Shown in pieces: positions 7,178 to 15,603 of a stretch of 26,270 nucleotides of DNA. Source of the DNA: an uncultured Oscillospiraceae bacterium (GTDB taxonomy: Bacteria > Bacillota > Clostridia > Oscillospirales > Oscillospiraceae). Under the pieces are notes generated by a model. That model did no database searches, was not told the origin of the DNA, and was given only the letters and a program-made list of their open reading frames with translations. The position numbers and the translations under genes are program-made. The stretch lies in assembly GCA_910588135.1 (NCBI GenBank), contig CAJUOT010000036.1, positions 1-26,270 of the forward strand, read 5' to 3'. The first letter of the stretch is position 1; each line of letters begins with the position of its first letter.

Positions 7178-8223
7178 GGGATGAACACCTGGCCGCAGCC
7201 CAGGATGGCGTCGAAAATCTCTCTGCGCAGCATGATCTCATCGGGGATATAGCCATCGCTGATGTACTTGCGGATGATGGTGCCGCTGATCTCCACCCGG
7301 TGGGTGTCATAGTGGGCGCAGTGCTTGTCCGTAACAATTTGCCCGCACTTTTTGCAGAAATAGGGCTCCCTGGTCAGGAGGAGGTGAATGCCCAGCTCCG
7401 GCTCCAGTTCCCGGGCCAGGGCGTGGGCGTCATAGGCGCCGTAGTAGCCCCCCACCCCGGCGTGGTCCCGGCCGATGATGAAGTGGGTACAGCCCAGGTT
7501 GCGGCGGATAAGGGCGTGGAACACCGCCTCTCGGGGGCCGGCGTACCGCATCTGGGTTTTGAGCCCCGCAATATGCACCCGGCCTTGGGGATAGAATTCC
7601 TCGATCATGCGATGATAGGCGGCCATCACCGCCTCCTGGGTGAAATCCCCGGTCTTTTTCCAGCCTACGATGGGGTTGATGAACAACCCGTCGCACACCT
7701 CCAGGCCAATGCGCTGGATGTGTTCGTGGGCCTTGTGGATGGGGTTGCGGGTCTGAAAGCCCACCACCGTCTTCCAGCCCTTTTCCGCAAACACCCGCCT
7801 GGTGTCCTCCGGCTTCAGCGCGTCCGCCAGCAGGGCGCGGTCCGTCAGGCGCACGGTGCCGCCCACCCGGCAGGTGGAGCGCTCCCGCTCCTTGCGCACA
7901 CCAGGGTGGGCATTCTCCAGCGTACGAAACACCTTTTCAATATCCGCGTCCGTCATATAGAATTTGCTTTCCACGCCCAGCTCAGCCACTGGGGCGCCTT
8001 TGTAAGCCAGCGTCAGGGTGCCGCCGGGGCACACCTTTTCAAACTGCTCCGGCGGCACCCCCAGGGTGATGGGCAGGGGGAACACCTGCCCATCCGCCAG
8101 ACGGCAGTTGTCCACCACGCCGCGAAAGTCCTCCTCCCCCATAAAGCCGGTGAGGGGCGCCAGCAGCCCGGTCTCTATATTGATGATATCCTGTAAGGTC
8201 TCCTCGTTGATCGTGACAGTCAT
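7174..8223 (-). CDS. sat: Sulfate adenylyltransferase (ATP sulfurylase)
   Basis: Makes adenylyl sulfate (APS) and pyrophosphate from ATP and sulfate. The 349-aa monomer has an N-terminal PUA-like part and a catalytic domain with QTRNP (157-161), the HxxH motif HKAH (163-166) and GRDHAGVG (251-258). Cys290, Cys293 and Cys302 fit the zinc-binding loop of bacterial and archaeal dissimilatory-type Sat. There is no fused APS kinase domain; APS kinase is the separate gene just upstream (12-bp gap). With that partner and no APS reductase nearby, the product is probably PAPS for sulfation and not sulfide for cysteine. The ATG at 8223 follows AAAGGGGGCG. Confidence 0.94.
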   Translation of the reverse strand: MTVTINEETLQDIINIETGLLAPLTGFMGEEDFRGVVDNCRLADGQVFPLPITLGVPPEQFEKVCPGGTLTLAYKGAPVAELGVESKFYMTDADIEKVFRTLENAHPGVRKERERSTCRVGGTVRLTDRALLADALKPEDTRRVFAEKGWKTVVGFQTRNPIHKAHEHIQRIGLEVCDGLFINPIVGWKKTGDFTQEAVMAAYHRMIEEFYPQGRVHIAGLKTQMRYAGPREAVFHALIRRNLGCTHFIIGRDHAGVGGYYGAYDAHALARELEPELGIHLLLTREPYFCKKCGQIVTDKHCAHYDTHRVEISGTIIRKYISDGYIPDEIMLRREIFDAILGCGQVFIP

Positions 8224-8235
8224 GACGCGCCCCCT

Positions 8236-8751
8236 TTACCGGTACTGGGGACCGTACTTGGCCGCGATGTAGTCCAGCACCGCCTGGCAGGTCTCCTCCT
8301 CTGTCTGCTTGTCCACCTCCAGCACCAGATCCGGATGCTGGGGCTGGTCAAAGGTGGCGTCGATGCCTACAATCCGGGTTTTGCCCGCGTTGGCCCGGTA
8401 CATCCCTTTCACATCGTTTTTCATGCTGATTTGCAGGTTCTTTTTCAGATAAATCTCGTTGTAACCGGCAATCTTCCGCCGGGCCAGGGCCCGCAGATGC
8501 TCCAAAGGGGAGATATTGCAGACGATGCCCACAATATCGTTCCGGTCCAGCAGGTAGGCCCCCAGGATGATCCGCTTGATGTTGGCCTCCCGCTCCGCGT
8601 CAGAGTAGCCCAGATCCCGGTCAAAGAGATCCCGCACCTCGTCGCCGTCCAGCAGGTAGTTCTTGATCCCCAACTGGTTAAAATGGCGTTCCAGCCTTCG
8701 CCCGATGGTGGTTTTGCCGGCGCCCGATATACCGATCAGCCAGATAATCAT
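8236..8751 (-). CDS. cysC: Adenylylsulfate (APS) kinase
   Basis: Phosphorylates APS to PAPS, the universal sulfate donor. The 171-aa protein has the P-loop GISGAGKTT (7-15), the DGDEVRDLF and LGYSDAEREANIKRI motifs of APS binding, and a C-terminal GIDATFDQPQHPDLVLEVD segment matching the family consensus GIDSPYEAPENPDL. Length is slightly below the usual 195-200 aa because the N-terminal extension is missing. It lies 12 bp after the TPP-enzyme stop and 12 bp before sat. CysC homologues in some capsule clusters act on other nucleotides (CDP-phosphoramidate kinase in Campylobacter), but the adjacent sat favours true PAPS synthesis. Confidence 0.92.
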   Translation of the reverse strand: MIIWLIGISGAGKTTIGRRLERHFNQLGIKNYLLDGDEVRDLFDRDLGYSDAEREANIKRIILGAYLLDRNDIVGIVCNISPLEHLRALARRKIAGYNEIYLKKNLQISMKNDVKGMYRANAGKTRIVGIDATFDQPQHPDLVLEVDKQTEEETCQAVLDYIAAKYGPQYR

Positions 8752-8763
8752 GCCTGTTCCCCC

Positions 8764-10485
8764 CTACAAAAACGGATAAAGGTCGTCAAACTCCGCCGCC
8801 TTCAGCGAACCGTCCGGCATGACCCGGGACGCGATCCTGGGCGCGATCTCCCCGAACTCCTGTACCCGGAGCTGGCACACAAAGGGCTCGTCCTTGGTCA
8901 GGATTTCCTTGAATGCCCCCTCTAAGTCATCTCCGGCGGTAAGCTCACAGCTCTCCAGCCCATACGCCGCCGCCACCTTGCAGAAGTCCGGCGTCTCCAG
9001 CCCGCTGTCCGGGCCCACGCCCAGAAAGCGGTCATTCATATAGTTGTGCTGGTTGTGCCGGATCAGCATATAGCCGCTGTTCTGGAACACAAACAGCTTG
9101 ATGGGCAGGCGGTTGTAACGCAGGGTGGCAAACTCCTGCACGTTCATTTGCACGCTGCCATCCCCGGACAGGGCGATCACCTGCCGCCCCTCCCGGGCCG
9201 CGCCGATGGCCCCCGCCCAGAAGCCCATGGCGGACAGGCCGCCGGAAATCAGATAACGCTGGCCTTCTTTCAGCTCCCAGCTCTGGGAAACGATATTGCA
9301 GACGCTGCCCGTGTCCACCACAATGTCACAGTTTGACGGCGCACACTGGGAAAGCCGCTTTGAAGCATAGTAGCTGTTCAGAGGCCGCTCCTGGGCATAG
9401 CCGGGCAGGACGTTGGGGTACTGCCGCCGCATTTCCTGGCAGTGGGTCAGCCATTCATGATGATCCGGTTCCAATCCGGCACAACAGTTGAGAAGGTCCT
9501 CCAGGAACGCCTTGATATCCATGGAAATCTTTTGATCCACCGGCACGTCCGGCTTGTCCAGCTCCTTCTGGTCCAAGTCCACCATCACTTTATAGGCGTT
9601 CTGCCCGAACCGCTGGGGATAGTAGCCCGTGGTGGAGATGGACAGGCGGCTGCCCAGAATCAGCAGGTAGTCGCACTGCTGGATGGCGAAATGGGAGGCG
9701 CGGTCGCCGTAGCTTCCGGGACGGCCCACAAAATAGGGGGAACCGGAGGCGATCACGTCGATGCCGCCTCGGGAGGCGGCAACGGGTATTTGGAGCGCAT
9801 GGCACAGACGGCCCAGCAGCTCCACTGCCCCGGCGCCGCGCACCCCGCCCCCGGCCAGGACCAGCGGCTTTTCTGCCTGGGCCAGCCCCTGAGCAATGGT
9901 CCGCAGATCCACATGGGCCGCCGGCCTTTCCGTAGCCTGGTACCCCTCCATCTCATCCGGGACCTGCTTGTTCTGCACGTCCACCGGCACGTCGATCCAT
10001 ACCGGGCCCTTCCGGCCCTCCATGGCCTCGTGCCACGCCCGTTCCATCACCCGGCGGATATCGGCGGGCTCCAGCACACAGGCGAAATATTTTACCAGGG
10101 GGGACACGATGGGCCCCAGGTTCAGGCTCTGGGTGCCGTGCTGGCGAATGCCGGTGTCCATCTCGTACCGGATCAGCCGGGAGTTGGCCTGCCCGGTGAG
10201 CACAAACATGGGGGACGAATCCACAAAGGCCCCCGCCACGCCGGTGATGGCGTTGGTGGCTCCCGGTCCGATGGTGGCAAGGCATACGCCGGGGACGCCC
10301 CGGGTGCGGCCATAGCAGTCCGCCGCCATGGCCGCCGCCTGCTCGTGGTGGCAGCAGACGGCCTTCAGGGCATGGCTGCGCTGGAGGGCGTCGGTGAGCC
10401 ACATGGCGGAGCTGCCGGATACCATGTAGACGGTAGTGCAGCCCTTCTTTTGGAGAAAATCAAAAATGTATTCGGAGACGGTCAT
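8764..10485 (-). CDS. Acetolactate-synthase-like TPP-dependent enzyme, probably sugar branching
   Basis: Three-domain ThDP enzyme of 573 aa. The N-terminal pyrimidine-binding domain has the catalytic Glu48 in HHEQAA, the middle domain is Rossmann-like, and the C-terminal domain has the ThDP/Mg motif GDGSVQMN (441-448) ending in QN at 468-469. The family includes acetolactate synthase and YerE, which moves an acetyl unit from pyruvate onto a CDP-4-keto sugar. In a cluster with CDP-glucose genes and an SDR one base upstream, the YerE-like role is the best guess. The reading frame is open further upstream, but the ATG at 10485, with GGAGAGCGATAAC before it, starts right at the conserved MTVSEYIFDFL. 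True acetolactate synthase is unlikely, since no small subunit or branched-chain amino-acid genes are nearby. Confidence 0.85.
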   Translation of the reverse strand: MTVSEYIFDFLQKKGCTTVYMVSGSSAMWLTDALQRSHALKAVCCHHEQAAAMAADCYGRTRGVPGVCLATIGPGATNAITGVAGAFVDSSPMFVLTGQANSRLIRYEMDTGIRQHGTQSLNLGPIVSPLVKYFACVLEPADIRRVMERAWHEAMEGRKGPVWIDVPVDVQNKQVPDEMEGYQATERPAAHVDLRTIAQGLAQAEKPLVLAGGGVRGAGAVELLGRLCHALQIPVAASRGGIDVIASGSPYFVGRPGSYGDRASHFAIQQCDYLLILGSRLSISTTGYYPQRFGQNAYKVMVDLDQKELDKPDVPVDQKISMDIKAFLEDLLNCCAGLEPDHHEWLTHCQEMRRQYPNVLPGYAQERPLNSYYASKRLSQCAPSNCDIVVDTGSVCNIVSQSWELKEGQRYLISGGLSAMGFWAGAIGAAREGRQVIALSGDGSVQMNVQEFATLRYNRLPIKLFVFQNSGYMLIRHNQHNYMNDRFLGVGPDSGLETPDFCKVAAAYGLESCELTAGDDLEGAFKEILTKDEPFVCQLRVQEFGEIAPRIASRVMPDGSLKAAEFDDLYPFL

Positions 10486-10486
10486 G

Positions 10487-11500
10487 TTATCGCTCTCCTT
10501 CCCGGTAGCTGTCCAGGCACCGCTGGATACAGTCCTGCAAATTGACCTGGGGCCGCCAGCCAAGCTGCCTGAGCTTTGTGGTGTCCGGCACAAAGGAATC
10601 CGCCTGGGTCTCTGCGGAAAGCGGGCCAATTACGGTCGTGCCCCCATAGAGTTTTGCGACTTGCTGTGCCAATTCCAGAATAGAACAGGTATTATCCTCA
10701 TTTCCCATATTGTAAACGGTGCTTTCCCCATTCAGGAGCACATAGAGCAGCCCACTGACAAAGTCCGACAGATAGCAGTGGCTCCTGAGCTGGGTGCCTG
10801 GGCCGTTCACCCGGATGGTGTGGGTTTCCTTTGCCTGCCGGATAAAGTCAGTAAAGCACCGCCCTGATGATAACGGCTCTCCGGGGCCAAAGATGGAAAA
10901 GGGGCGCAGAACGCGGCAGTCAACACCAAATTCGCCCCGGTATCGTTCACACAGAAGCTCCCCCGCCAGTTTGCTGCTTCCATAAAGGGGACGGGTGCCG
11001 CTTGCCGCCAGACTGTGGGCGTTTTGCTCCGCGATTCTCCCAGGCTGCCGCTGGTAAACCTCACCGCTGCTGAAAAACACAAACACCGAATGATCTTTCC
11101 GGGCGCGTTCCAGCAGATACCGCACCGCCAAGATATTGCAGTCCACAAGTCCGGCGGGGTCGGCAAGGATGGCCCGCTGATTGGCAGGGCTGGCGGCGTG
11201 GATAATAATGTCGGGGCGAGATGTTTTGGGGATAAATTCTTCGGTCATTCTTCCCTCGATCCAGCGAACGCAGGGGGCAGAAAAGGCGGGCATCGCACCA
11301 GCGCGGTAACACAGCTCCAGCTTGAGGTTTAATGACAGCCGGTCGTTCAGCTGGCAGAGCACCTTCGTGAAATAACTGCCGACAAAACCAGTTGCGCCTG
11401 TCATAAATATTTCTCTATTCCTCAAATGCTCCCAGGGAAGCGCAAGTCTTTTGATCTGTAAAAAATCATGTTCCAGTTGTCGCTCAATTATGCTACTCAT
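10487..11500 (-). CDS. NAD-dependent epimerase/dehydratase/reductase (extended SDR)
   Basis: Nucleotide-sugar modifying enzyme of 337 aa. It has the nucleotide-binding motif TGATGFVGSY (34-43) after an N-terminal extension of about 30 aa, SSGE around Ser145 and the catalytic YGSSK (Tyr173, Lys177). The overall pattern is closest to the UDP-glucuronate decarboxylase/dTDP-glucose dehydratase group, but the reaction cannot be read from sequence. Its stop is one base from the TPP-enzyme ATG, and its own start overlaps the FkbM stop by ATGA. By analogy with YerF it may reduce the keto group left by the TPP enzyme; it could also be a simple 4-epimerase or 4-reductase. Confidence 0.85.
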   Translation of the reverse strand: MSSIIERQLEHDFLQIKRLALPWEHLRNREIFMTGATGFVGSYFTKVLCQLNDRLSLNLKLELCYRAGAMPAFSAPCVRWIEGRMTEEFIPKTSRPDIIIHAASPANQRAILADPAGLVDCNILAVRYLLERARKDHSVFVFFSSGEVYQRQPGRIAEQNAHSLAASGTRPLYGSSKLAGELLCERYRGEFGVDCRVLRPFSIFGPGEPLSSGRCFTDFIRQAKETHTIRVNGPGTQLRSHCYLSDFVSGLLYVLLNGESTVYNMGNEDNTCSILELAQQVAKLYGGTTVIGPLSAETQADSFVPDTTKLRQLGWRPQVNLQDCIQRCLDSYREGER

Positions 11501-12708
11501 TGAATCTCCTCATCCGCTGCCAGCCCATAAAACACAAAAGATAGATGGTGCATATAGGACCGCAGATACACCGCATACCCCGCCCCCAGCACCAGCTCCG
11601 GCACCTCCCAGAAGTCCCAGGTCTTGTGGTACCCCGCGATCATCAGCTTGGGATGCCAGCGGCGGATGGTCTGCTCCGCGCCCTTCAGCGCGGCCAGCTC
11701 TGAGCCCTCAATATTCATCTTGATGGCCGTGGCCCGCCGCCCGTCCAGCAGTTTGTCGATGGTAGTCGCCGCCGCCTGCGTCCGGCCATAGGGCGCGGCG
11801 AAGCTCCCCGGCCCGTGGAGGGCGTACAGCGGGATACTGCCCTCCCCGCTCCACGCCGCCCGGGGGAACAGCTCCACCTTCCCCCGCAGTCCTTCCGGCA
11901 GCTGGGCCGCGAACCGCTCCAGCCGCTGAAAATTGACGGGGTCCGGCTCCAGCCCATAATAGGCCCCGATTCGGTTCCCGGTCAGCGCCAGCAAGTCCCG
12001 CAGGGTCTGCCCGTCAAAGGCTCCGCAGTCCACAAAGTGCTCCTCCCCGGAGGACGCGAACAGCTCCGCCGGAAAATACTTCTCCTCCTGGGCCAGGGTG
12101 GGGATCTCCGGCCCCTCCCCAAACAGCCGGAAGACGAGGATATTGGCGTAAATCTCTTTGGACTGCCCGTCCGCCAGCCGTTCATAGACCCGCCCGATCC
12201 GCTCCCGGTTCTCCCAGAGGCAGTCCACGTCCGGGCAGGAGGGCAGGTTGCCCGTATTGTCTCCCCGGAACAGGGCAAAGCACCGGCGCAGGGCGATATA
12301 GTCCACCACGTTGGCACAGCCGCACTCATGCAGCCGTTGGTGGACGCCGCTGTGCCCGCCCTCCCGCAGCGCCTGGTCAAAGCTGCGGCAGTAGGCCTGC
12401 CCGTCGGTGTTGATGCAGACAAGCACCAGCAGGTTGTCCCCGAACCGTCCTGCCAACTCCTGGGGCGGGACCACCTCCAGGCCCATGCACACCGTGCCCC
12501 ATTTTTCCGGCGCGCCGTCGGCAAAGCACAGCGGCTCAATGCCCGCCCGCTGTAGAGCCAGCAGCAGGGCAATCCCGCTGCTCCCCGCGCCGTAAAGCAC
12601 GATCCCGTCATAGCGGCCCAGGGCCAGCTTCAGCTCGTCCACCGTCTGTTCCAGCTGGGGGCGTTCCCGCTCAAAACGGGCGAAAATCTCACCAATCACG
12701 CCGCTCAT
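11497..12708 (-). CDS. FkbM-family methyltransferase with an N-terminal Rossmann-like domain
   Basis: SAM-dependent O-methyltransferase of the FkbM family, which commonly methylates sugar hydroxyls in surface glycans. The 403-aa protein has an N-terminal YGAGSSG loop (39-45) in a nucleotide-binding-like domain, also seen in sugar O-acyltransferase and PglD-type proteins. The methyltransferase domain follows with VDCGAFDG (226-233, SAM loop) and KMNIEGSE (330-337). The long upstream open frame is dismissed because the ATG at 12708 overlaps the transketolase stop by ATGA and starts the conserved part. The acceptor is likely a sugar of the flagellin glycan; the N-terminal domain may bind the nucleotide sugar. 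Confidence 0.85.
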   Translation of the reverse strand: MSGVIGEIFARFERERPQLEQTVDELKLALGRYDGIVLYGAGSSGIALLLALQRAGIEPLCFADGAPEKWGTVCMGLEVVPPQELAGRFGDNLLVLVCINTDGQAYCRSFDQALREGGHSGVHQRLHECGCANVVDYIALRRCFALFRGDNTGNLPSCPDVDCLWENRERIGRVYERLADGQSKEIYANILVFRLFGEGPEIPTLAQEEKYFPAELFASSGEEHFVDCGAFDGQTLRDLLALTGNRIGAYYGLEPDPVNFQRLERFAAQLPEGLRGKVELFPRAAWSGEGSIPLYALHGPGSFAAPYGRTQAAATTIDKLLDGRRATAIKMNIEGSELAALKGAEQTIRRWHPKLMIAGYHKTWDFWEVPELVLGAGYAVYLRSYMHHLSFVFYGLAADEEIQ

Positions 12709-13634
12709 TGTCCCTCGCTCCACCGTCGCCACATATCCGCCGCCGCCTTCTGGGGGGATAGGCCGAAATAGTCCAGCTGATAGTCCCGGGAACCGGTGAG
12801 CATGGCGAAGGAATCGGACACACCATAGCGGTGAAACACCGCCGGATGCTGTCCCCGCTCCGCCAGCAGCTCCGCCACGGCGCTGCCCAGGCCGCCGGTG
12901 ATCCCATGCTCCTCCATGGTGAACACCGCCCGGTGGCCGGAGGCGCAGCTCAATACCGCCTCCTCGTCCAGCGGCCGCACCCTCGGTACGCTGTACAGTG
13001 CCACCGAGCATCCCCGCTCCTCCAGCAGCTTTTCCACCTGCACCGCCTCCCGCAGGATGGTGCCGCAGGCCAGAATCGCGATATCCGTCCCCTGGGCCAA
13101 GGGAATGGCCCGCTCCAGCGGCGCGTCCACCGGGCCGGGGAGGATGCGGGCGTCCACGCTGCGCCCAATGCGGATGTAGGCCGGACGCTGCCGCCGGTAG
13201 GCCGTCAGCATTGCCGCCTCCATCTCCGCCGGGTCGGCGGGGCAGTACACATCCAGGTTGGGGAAGGCGCGCATCATGGCGATGTCCTGGAGGGCGTGAT
13301 GGGTGGGTCCCGCGGTGCCGTAGGCGAAGCCGCCGCCCACCCCCACCAGGATCACCGGATTCTCCTGGTAGCACACGTCCAGCATGATCTGTTCTGCCCC
13401 CCGCAGCGTCATAAAGGACACCACGTTATAGGCGAAGGGCTTCATCCCCGCCGCCGCCAGTCCCGCGGCAAAGGATACGAAGCTCTGCTCCGCGATGCCC
13501 ACATTCACAAAGCGCGCGCCGAACTCCGCCTCGAAGGGCTCCATGACGGAAAACCCGGTGTCCCCGATCACCAGCATCACCTTGGGGTCCTCCCGGGCAA
13601 GACGGGCCATGGTCTGTACGAATGTGCTTCTCAT
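12705..13634 (-). CDS. Transketolase-like C-terminal subunit (pyrimidine-binding and transketolase C domains)
   Basis: Second half of a split transketolase, 309 aa. It carries the conserved GIAEQ (46-50) with the catalytic Glu49 that activates ThDP, GGGFAYGTAGPTHHALQD in the substrate and cofactor channel, and a C-terminal Rossmann-like domain. It forms an active heterotetramer with the preceding gene product, as in DXPS- and PDH-like split enzymes. The ATG at 13634 overlaps the stop of the N-terminal subunit by ATGA. Its location inside a nucleotide-sugar cluster, not with pentose genes, suggests it transfers a two-carbon ketol unit to a sugar nucleotide. It could instead supply an unusual sugar phosphate. 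Confidence 0.9.
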   Translation of the reverse strand: MRSTFVQTMARLAREDPKVMLVIGDTGFSVMEPFEAEFGARFVNVGIAEQSFVSFAAGLAAAGMKPFAYNVVSFMTLRGAEQIMLDVCYQENPVILVGVGGGFAYGTAGPTHHALQDIAMMRAFPNLDVYCPADPAEMEAAMLTAYRRQRPAYIRIGRSVDARILPGPVDAPLERAIPLAQGTDIAILACGTILREAVQVEKLLEERGCSVALYSVPRVRPLDEEAVLSCASGHRAVFTMEEHGITGGLGSAVAELLAERGQHPAVFHRYGVSDSFAMLTGSRDYQLDYFGLSPQKAAADMWRRWSEGQ

Positions 13635-14443
13635 CGGCTCAACTCCTCCAGCGCCTGGGCCAGCTGCTCCTCGTTTGGGGACTTGAAGTGCCACTCCAGC
13701 CGGTTTTCCATGAAGGACACGCCCTTGCCCTTTACCGTGTGGGCAATTACCGCCGTGGGACGGGTGTCCCCGTCCAGCCCGGCCCGGCAAAACAGCGCCT
13801 CCAGCGCGGCGTAGTCGTGGCCGTCCACCTCCACCGTATTGCAGCCAAAGGCCCGGAACTTCTCCGCCATATCCCCCATATTCAGCACCTGCTCGTCGCT
13901 GCCGTAGGATTGCAGGCGGTTGCGGTCCACGATTAAAATCAGGTTATTCAGCGAGAACCGGGCGGCGAACATGGCCGCCTCCCACACGCTCCCCTCATTG
14001 CACTCCCCGTCCCCCATCAGCACGAATACCCGGCCCCCCTGGCCCTGGAGCTTCTTGGCGTAGGCGATCCCGGTGCCCAGATTGGCCCCATGGCCCAGGG
14101 AGCCGGCGGACATCTCCACCCCCGGCACCACGAATTTCCGGGTGTGGCCCGCGTAGTTCTCCCCGTCCGCTGTGTGCAGTTCCAGATCCCCCATGGGGAT
14201 CAGCCCCGCGTAAGCCAGGGTGGTGTAAAAGGTGGCGGCGATGTGTCCTTTGCTCAGCAGAAACACGTTCCGGTCTGGGTCGTCCAGATTGTCCGGCGTC
14301 AGCCCCAGGACCCGGGTGTACAGCACCGCCAGGATGTCCGCCGACGAGTAGCCGCCCCCGATGTGGGAATCCCGGGTGCGCATGAGCGTCCTGGCAACGT
14401 GCATTCGCACCACCCGGGCAAATTCCTTTGGATCGTGGATCAT
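13631..14443 (-). CDS. Transketolase-like N-terminal subunit (ThDP pyrophosphate-binding)
   Basis: First half of the split transketolase, 270 aa. It contains SHIGGGYSS near residue 26, LSKGHIAATFY, a GSLGHGAN loop and the full ThDP motif GDGECNEGSVWEAA starting at 144 and ending in DRN (173-175). These are standard transketolase features. The start at 14443 overlaps the glf stop by ATGA and the stop overlaps the next subunit, so the two subunits are made in step. Split transketolases with sugar-nucleotide genes recur in O-antigen clusters (recollection), where their substrate is mostly untested. Confidence 0.92.
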   Translation of the reverse strand: MIHDPKEFARVVRMHVARTLMRTRDSHIGGGYSSADILAVLYTRVLGLTPDNLDDPDRNVFLLSKGHIAATFYTTLAYAGLIPMGDLELHTADGENYAGHTRKFVVPGVEMSAGSLGHGANLGTGIAYAKKLQGQGGRVFVLMGDGECNEGSVWEAAMFAARFSLNNLILIVDRNRLQSYGSDEQVLNMGDMAEKFRAFGCNTVEVDGHDYAALEALFCRAGLDGDTRPTAVIAHTVKGKGVSFMENRLEWHFKSPNEEQLAQALEELSR

Positions 14444-15603
14444 TTCGGGTTCCTCCCCTCTTTGCGGTGGATTTCCTCCGCCGCGTCCAGCCCGCGGCCC
14501 ACTGCCTCGTCCATGTTGTAATACCGGAACTCCGCCAGCCGTCCCGCCCCGTAAAAATGGGGCATCCGGTCCAACAGCTCCCGGTAGCTCCGGTGCAGCG
14601 CCTTGGATTGCTCCGTCAGCACCACGTAGCAGGGGTCATCCCAGGGCTTTTCCATGGGGCCGGGGCGTTCGCCCACCAGCAGGGTTTTGTCCAGCTCCGG
14701 CGGGTTTCCCGGCAGATAGCGGTAGTCCGTCCGCCGGGTCCACGGGACCTCCAGCTCCGGATAGTACAGGGCCAGACAGGGCAGCCCCTCCCCGGCCCCG
14801 TGGTACTCCAGATCAAACTTCAGCGTCCGGTAGGGGAGAACTCCCTTCCGGAAGGAAAACAGCTCGTCCAGACGCCCGGTATAGAGGACGGCGTCCCATG
14901 TCCGACGAGTTTTCCAGACAATCTGCCCGCTTACGATTTCCATGAGAGCAGAAGAATTGGTGCCGGTCAGCACCTCAATGGCAGGGTGGGCCAGGATGGA
15001 CTGGAACAGGGCGGCAAAGCCCTCCTCCGGCATAAACTGGAACCGCTCCGGGCGAAAATCCCGGCGGGCCTCCAAGTAGACCGGGGCCCGGGCGATTACC
15101 TCCGGCGACAGCTCCTCCGGGCGCAGTCCCCACTGCTTCTGGTTGTAGGGCGCGCAGTCGCAGTCGTACAGCCGCTGTCCCGCCCGCCGCAGCAGGGGGG
15201 CGGAGGCATTCAGCAGTTCCAAAACAGTGACCCGGTCGCGGCCGGGAAACGCATGGCGCAGGGCGGACACCACTGCGTCCCCCTCCTCCGGCATCAACTG
15301 CCGCAGGGTCTCCGGCTGGAAGGGCATGGGATGGCTGTCCCCCTCGATCCACACCCGCAGGGCGCATCGAAAGGGCGTCCAACGGGCAAAGGGGGACAGG
15401 AAGCTCCACACCCGCTCCTGGTCGGTGAAAAAGACGTGGGGGCCGTACACGTGGTACAGGATGCCGTGCCCATCCCGCCGGTCATAGGCGTTGCCGCCTA
15501 TATGGCTGCGGCGGTCAATCACCGTCACCTTCCAGCCGTATTCCGCCAGACGGCGGGCGGCGCTGGCCCCGCAGCAGCCCGCGCCCACAACCAGCGCCCT
15601 CAT
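14440..15603 (-). CDS. glf: UDP-galactopyranose mutase
   Basis: FAD-dependent enzyme that interconverts UDP-galactopyranose and UDP-galactofuranose. The 387-aa protein has the FAD-binding GAGCCGASAA loop (7-16), then VIDRRSHIGGNAYD. Further on are HVYGPHVFFT, a YNQKQWG segment, and the C-terminal NMDEAVGRGLDAAEE motif that binds FAD and closes the active site. All are typical of Glf. The start at 15603 overlaps the dehydratase stop by ATGA; a longer open frame upstream encodes nothing conserved. It implies galactofuranose in the glycan built by this operon; the UDP-Gal precursor could come from the galK-galT operon at the left edge plus an unseen galE. Confidence 0.94.
   Translation of the reverse strand: MRALVVGAGCCGASAARRLAEYGWKVTVIDRRSHIGGNAYDRRDGHGILYHVYGPHVFFTDQERVWSFLSPFARWTPFRCALRVWIEGDSHPMPFQPETLRQLMPEEGDAVVSALRHAFPGRDRVTVLELLNASAPLLRRAGQRLYDCDCAPYNQKQWGLRPEELSPEVIARAPVYLEARRDFRPERFQFMPEEGFAALFQSILAHPAIEVLTGTNSSALMEIVSGQIVWKTRRTWDAVLYTGRLDELFSFRKGVLPYRTLKFDLEYHGAGEGLPCLALYYPELEVPWTRRTDYRYLPGNPPELDKTLLVGERPGPMEKPWDDPCYVVLTEQSKALHRSYRELLDRMPHFYGAGRLAEFRYYNMDEAVGRGLDAAEEIHRKEGRNPK

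Noticed and set aside
8236..8751. CysC as a CDP-phosphoramidate kinase
   Set aside because: This alternative is known from Campylobacter capsules, but no glutamine kinase or matching cytidylyltransferase is seen and sat is adjacent.
10486..10629. 48-residue N-terminal extension of the TPP enzyme
   Set aside because: Overlaps the SDR gene, is proline- and arginine-rich, and lacks conserved sequence; ATG at 10485 has a good ribosome site.
12709..13374. 222-residue upstream extension of the FkbM gene
   Set aside because: Lies inside the transketolase C-subunit gene in another frame; the ATGA overlap start at 12708 fits the operon pattern.
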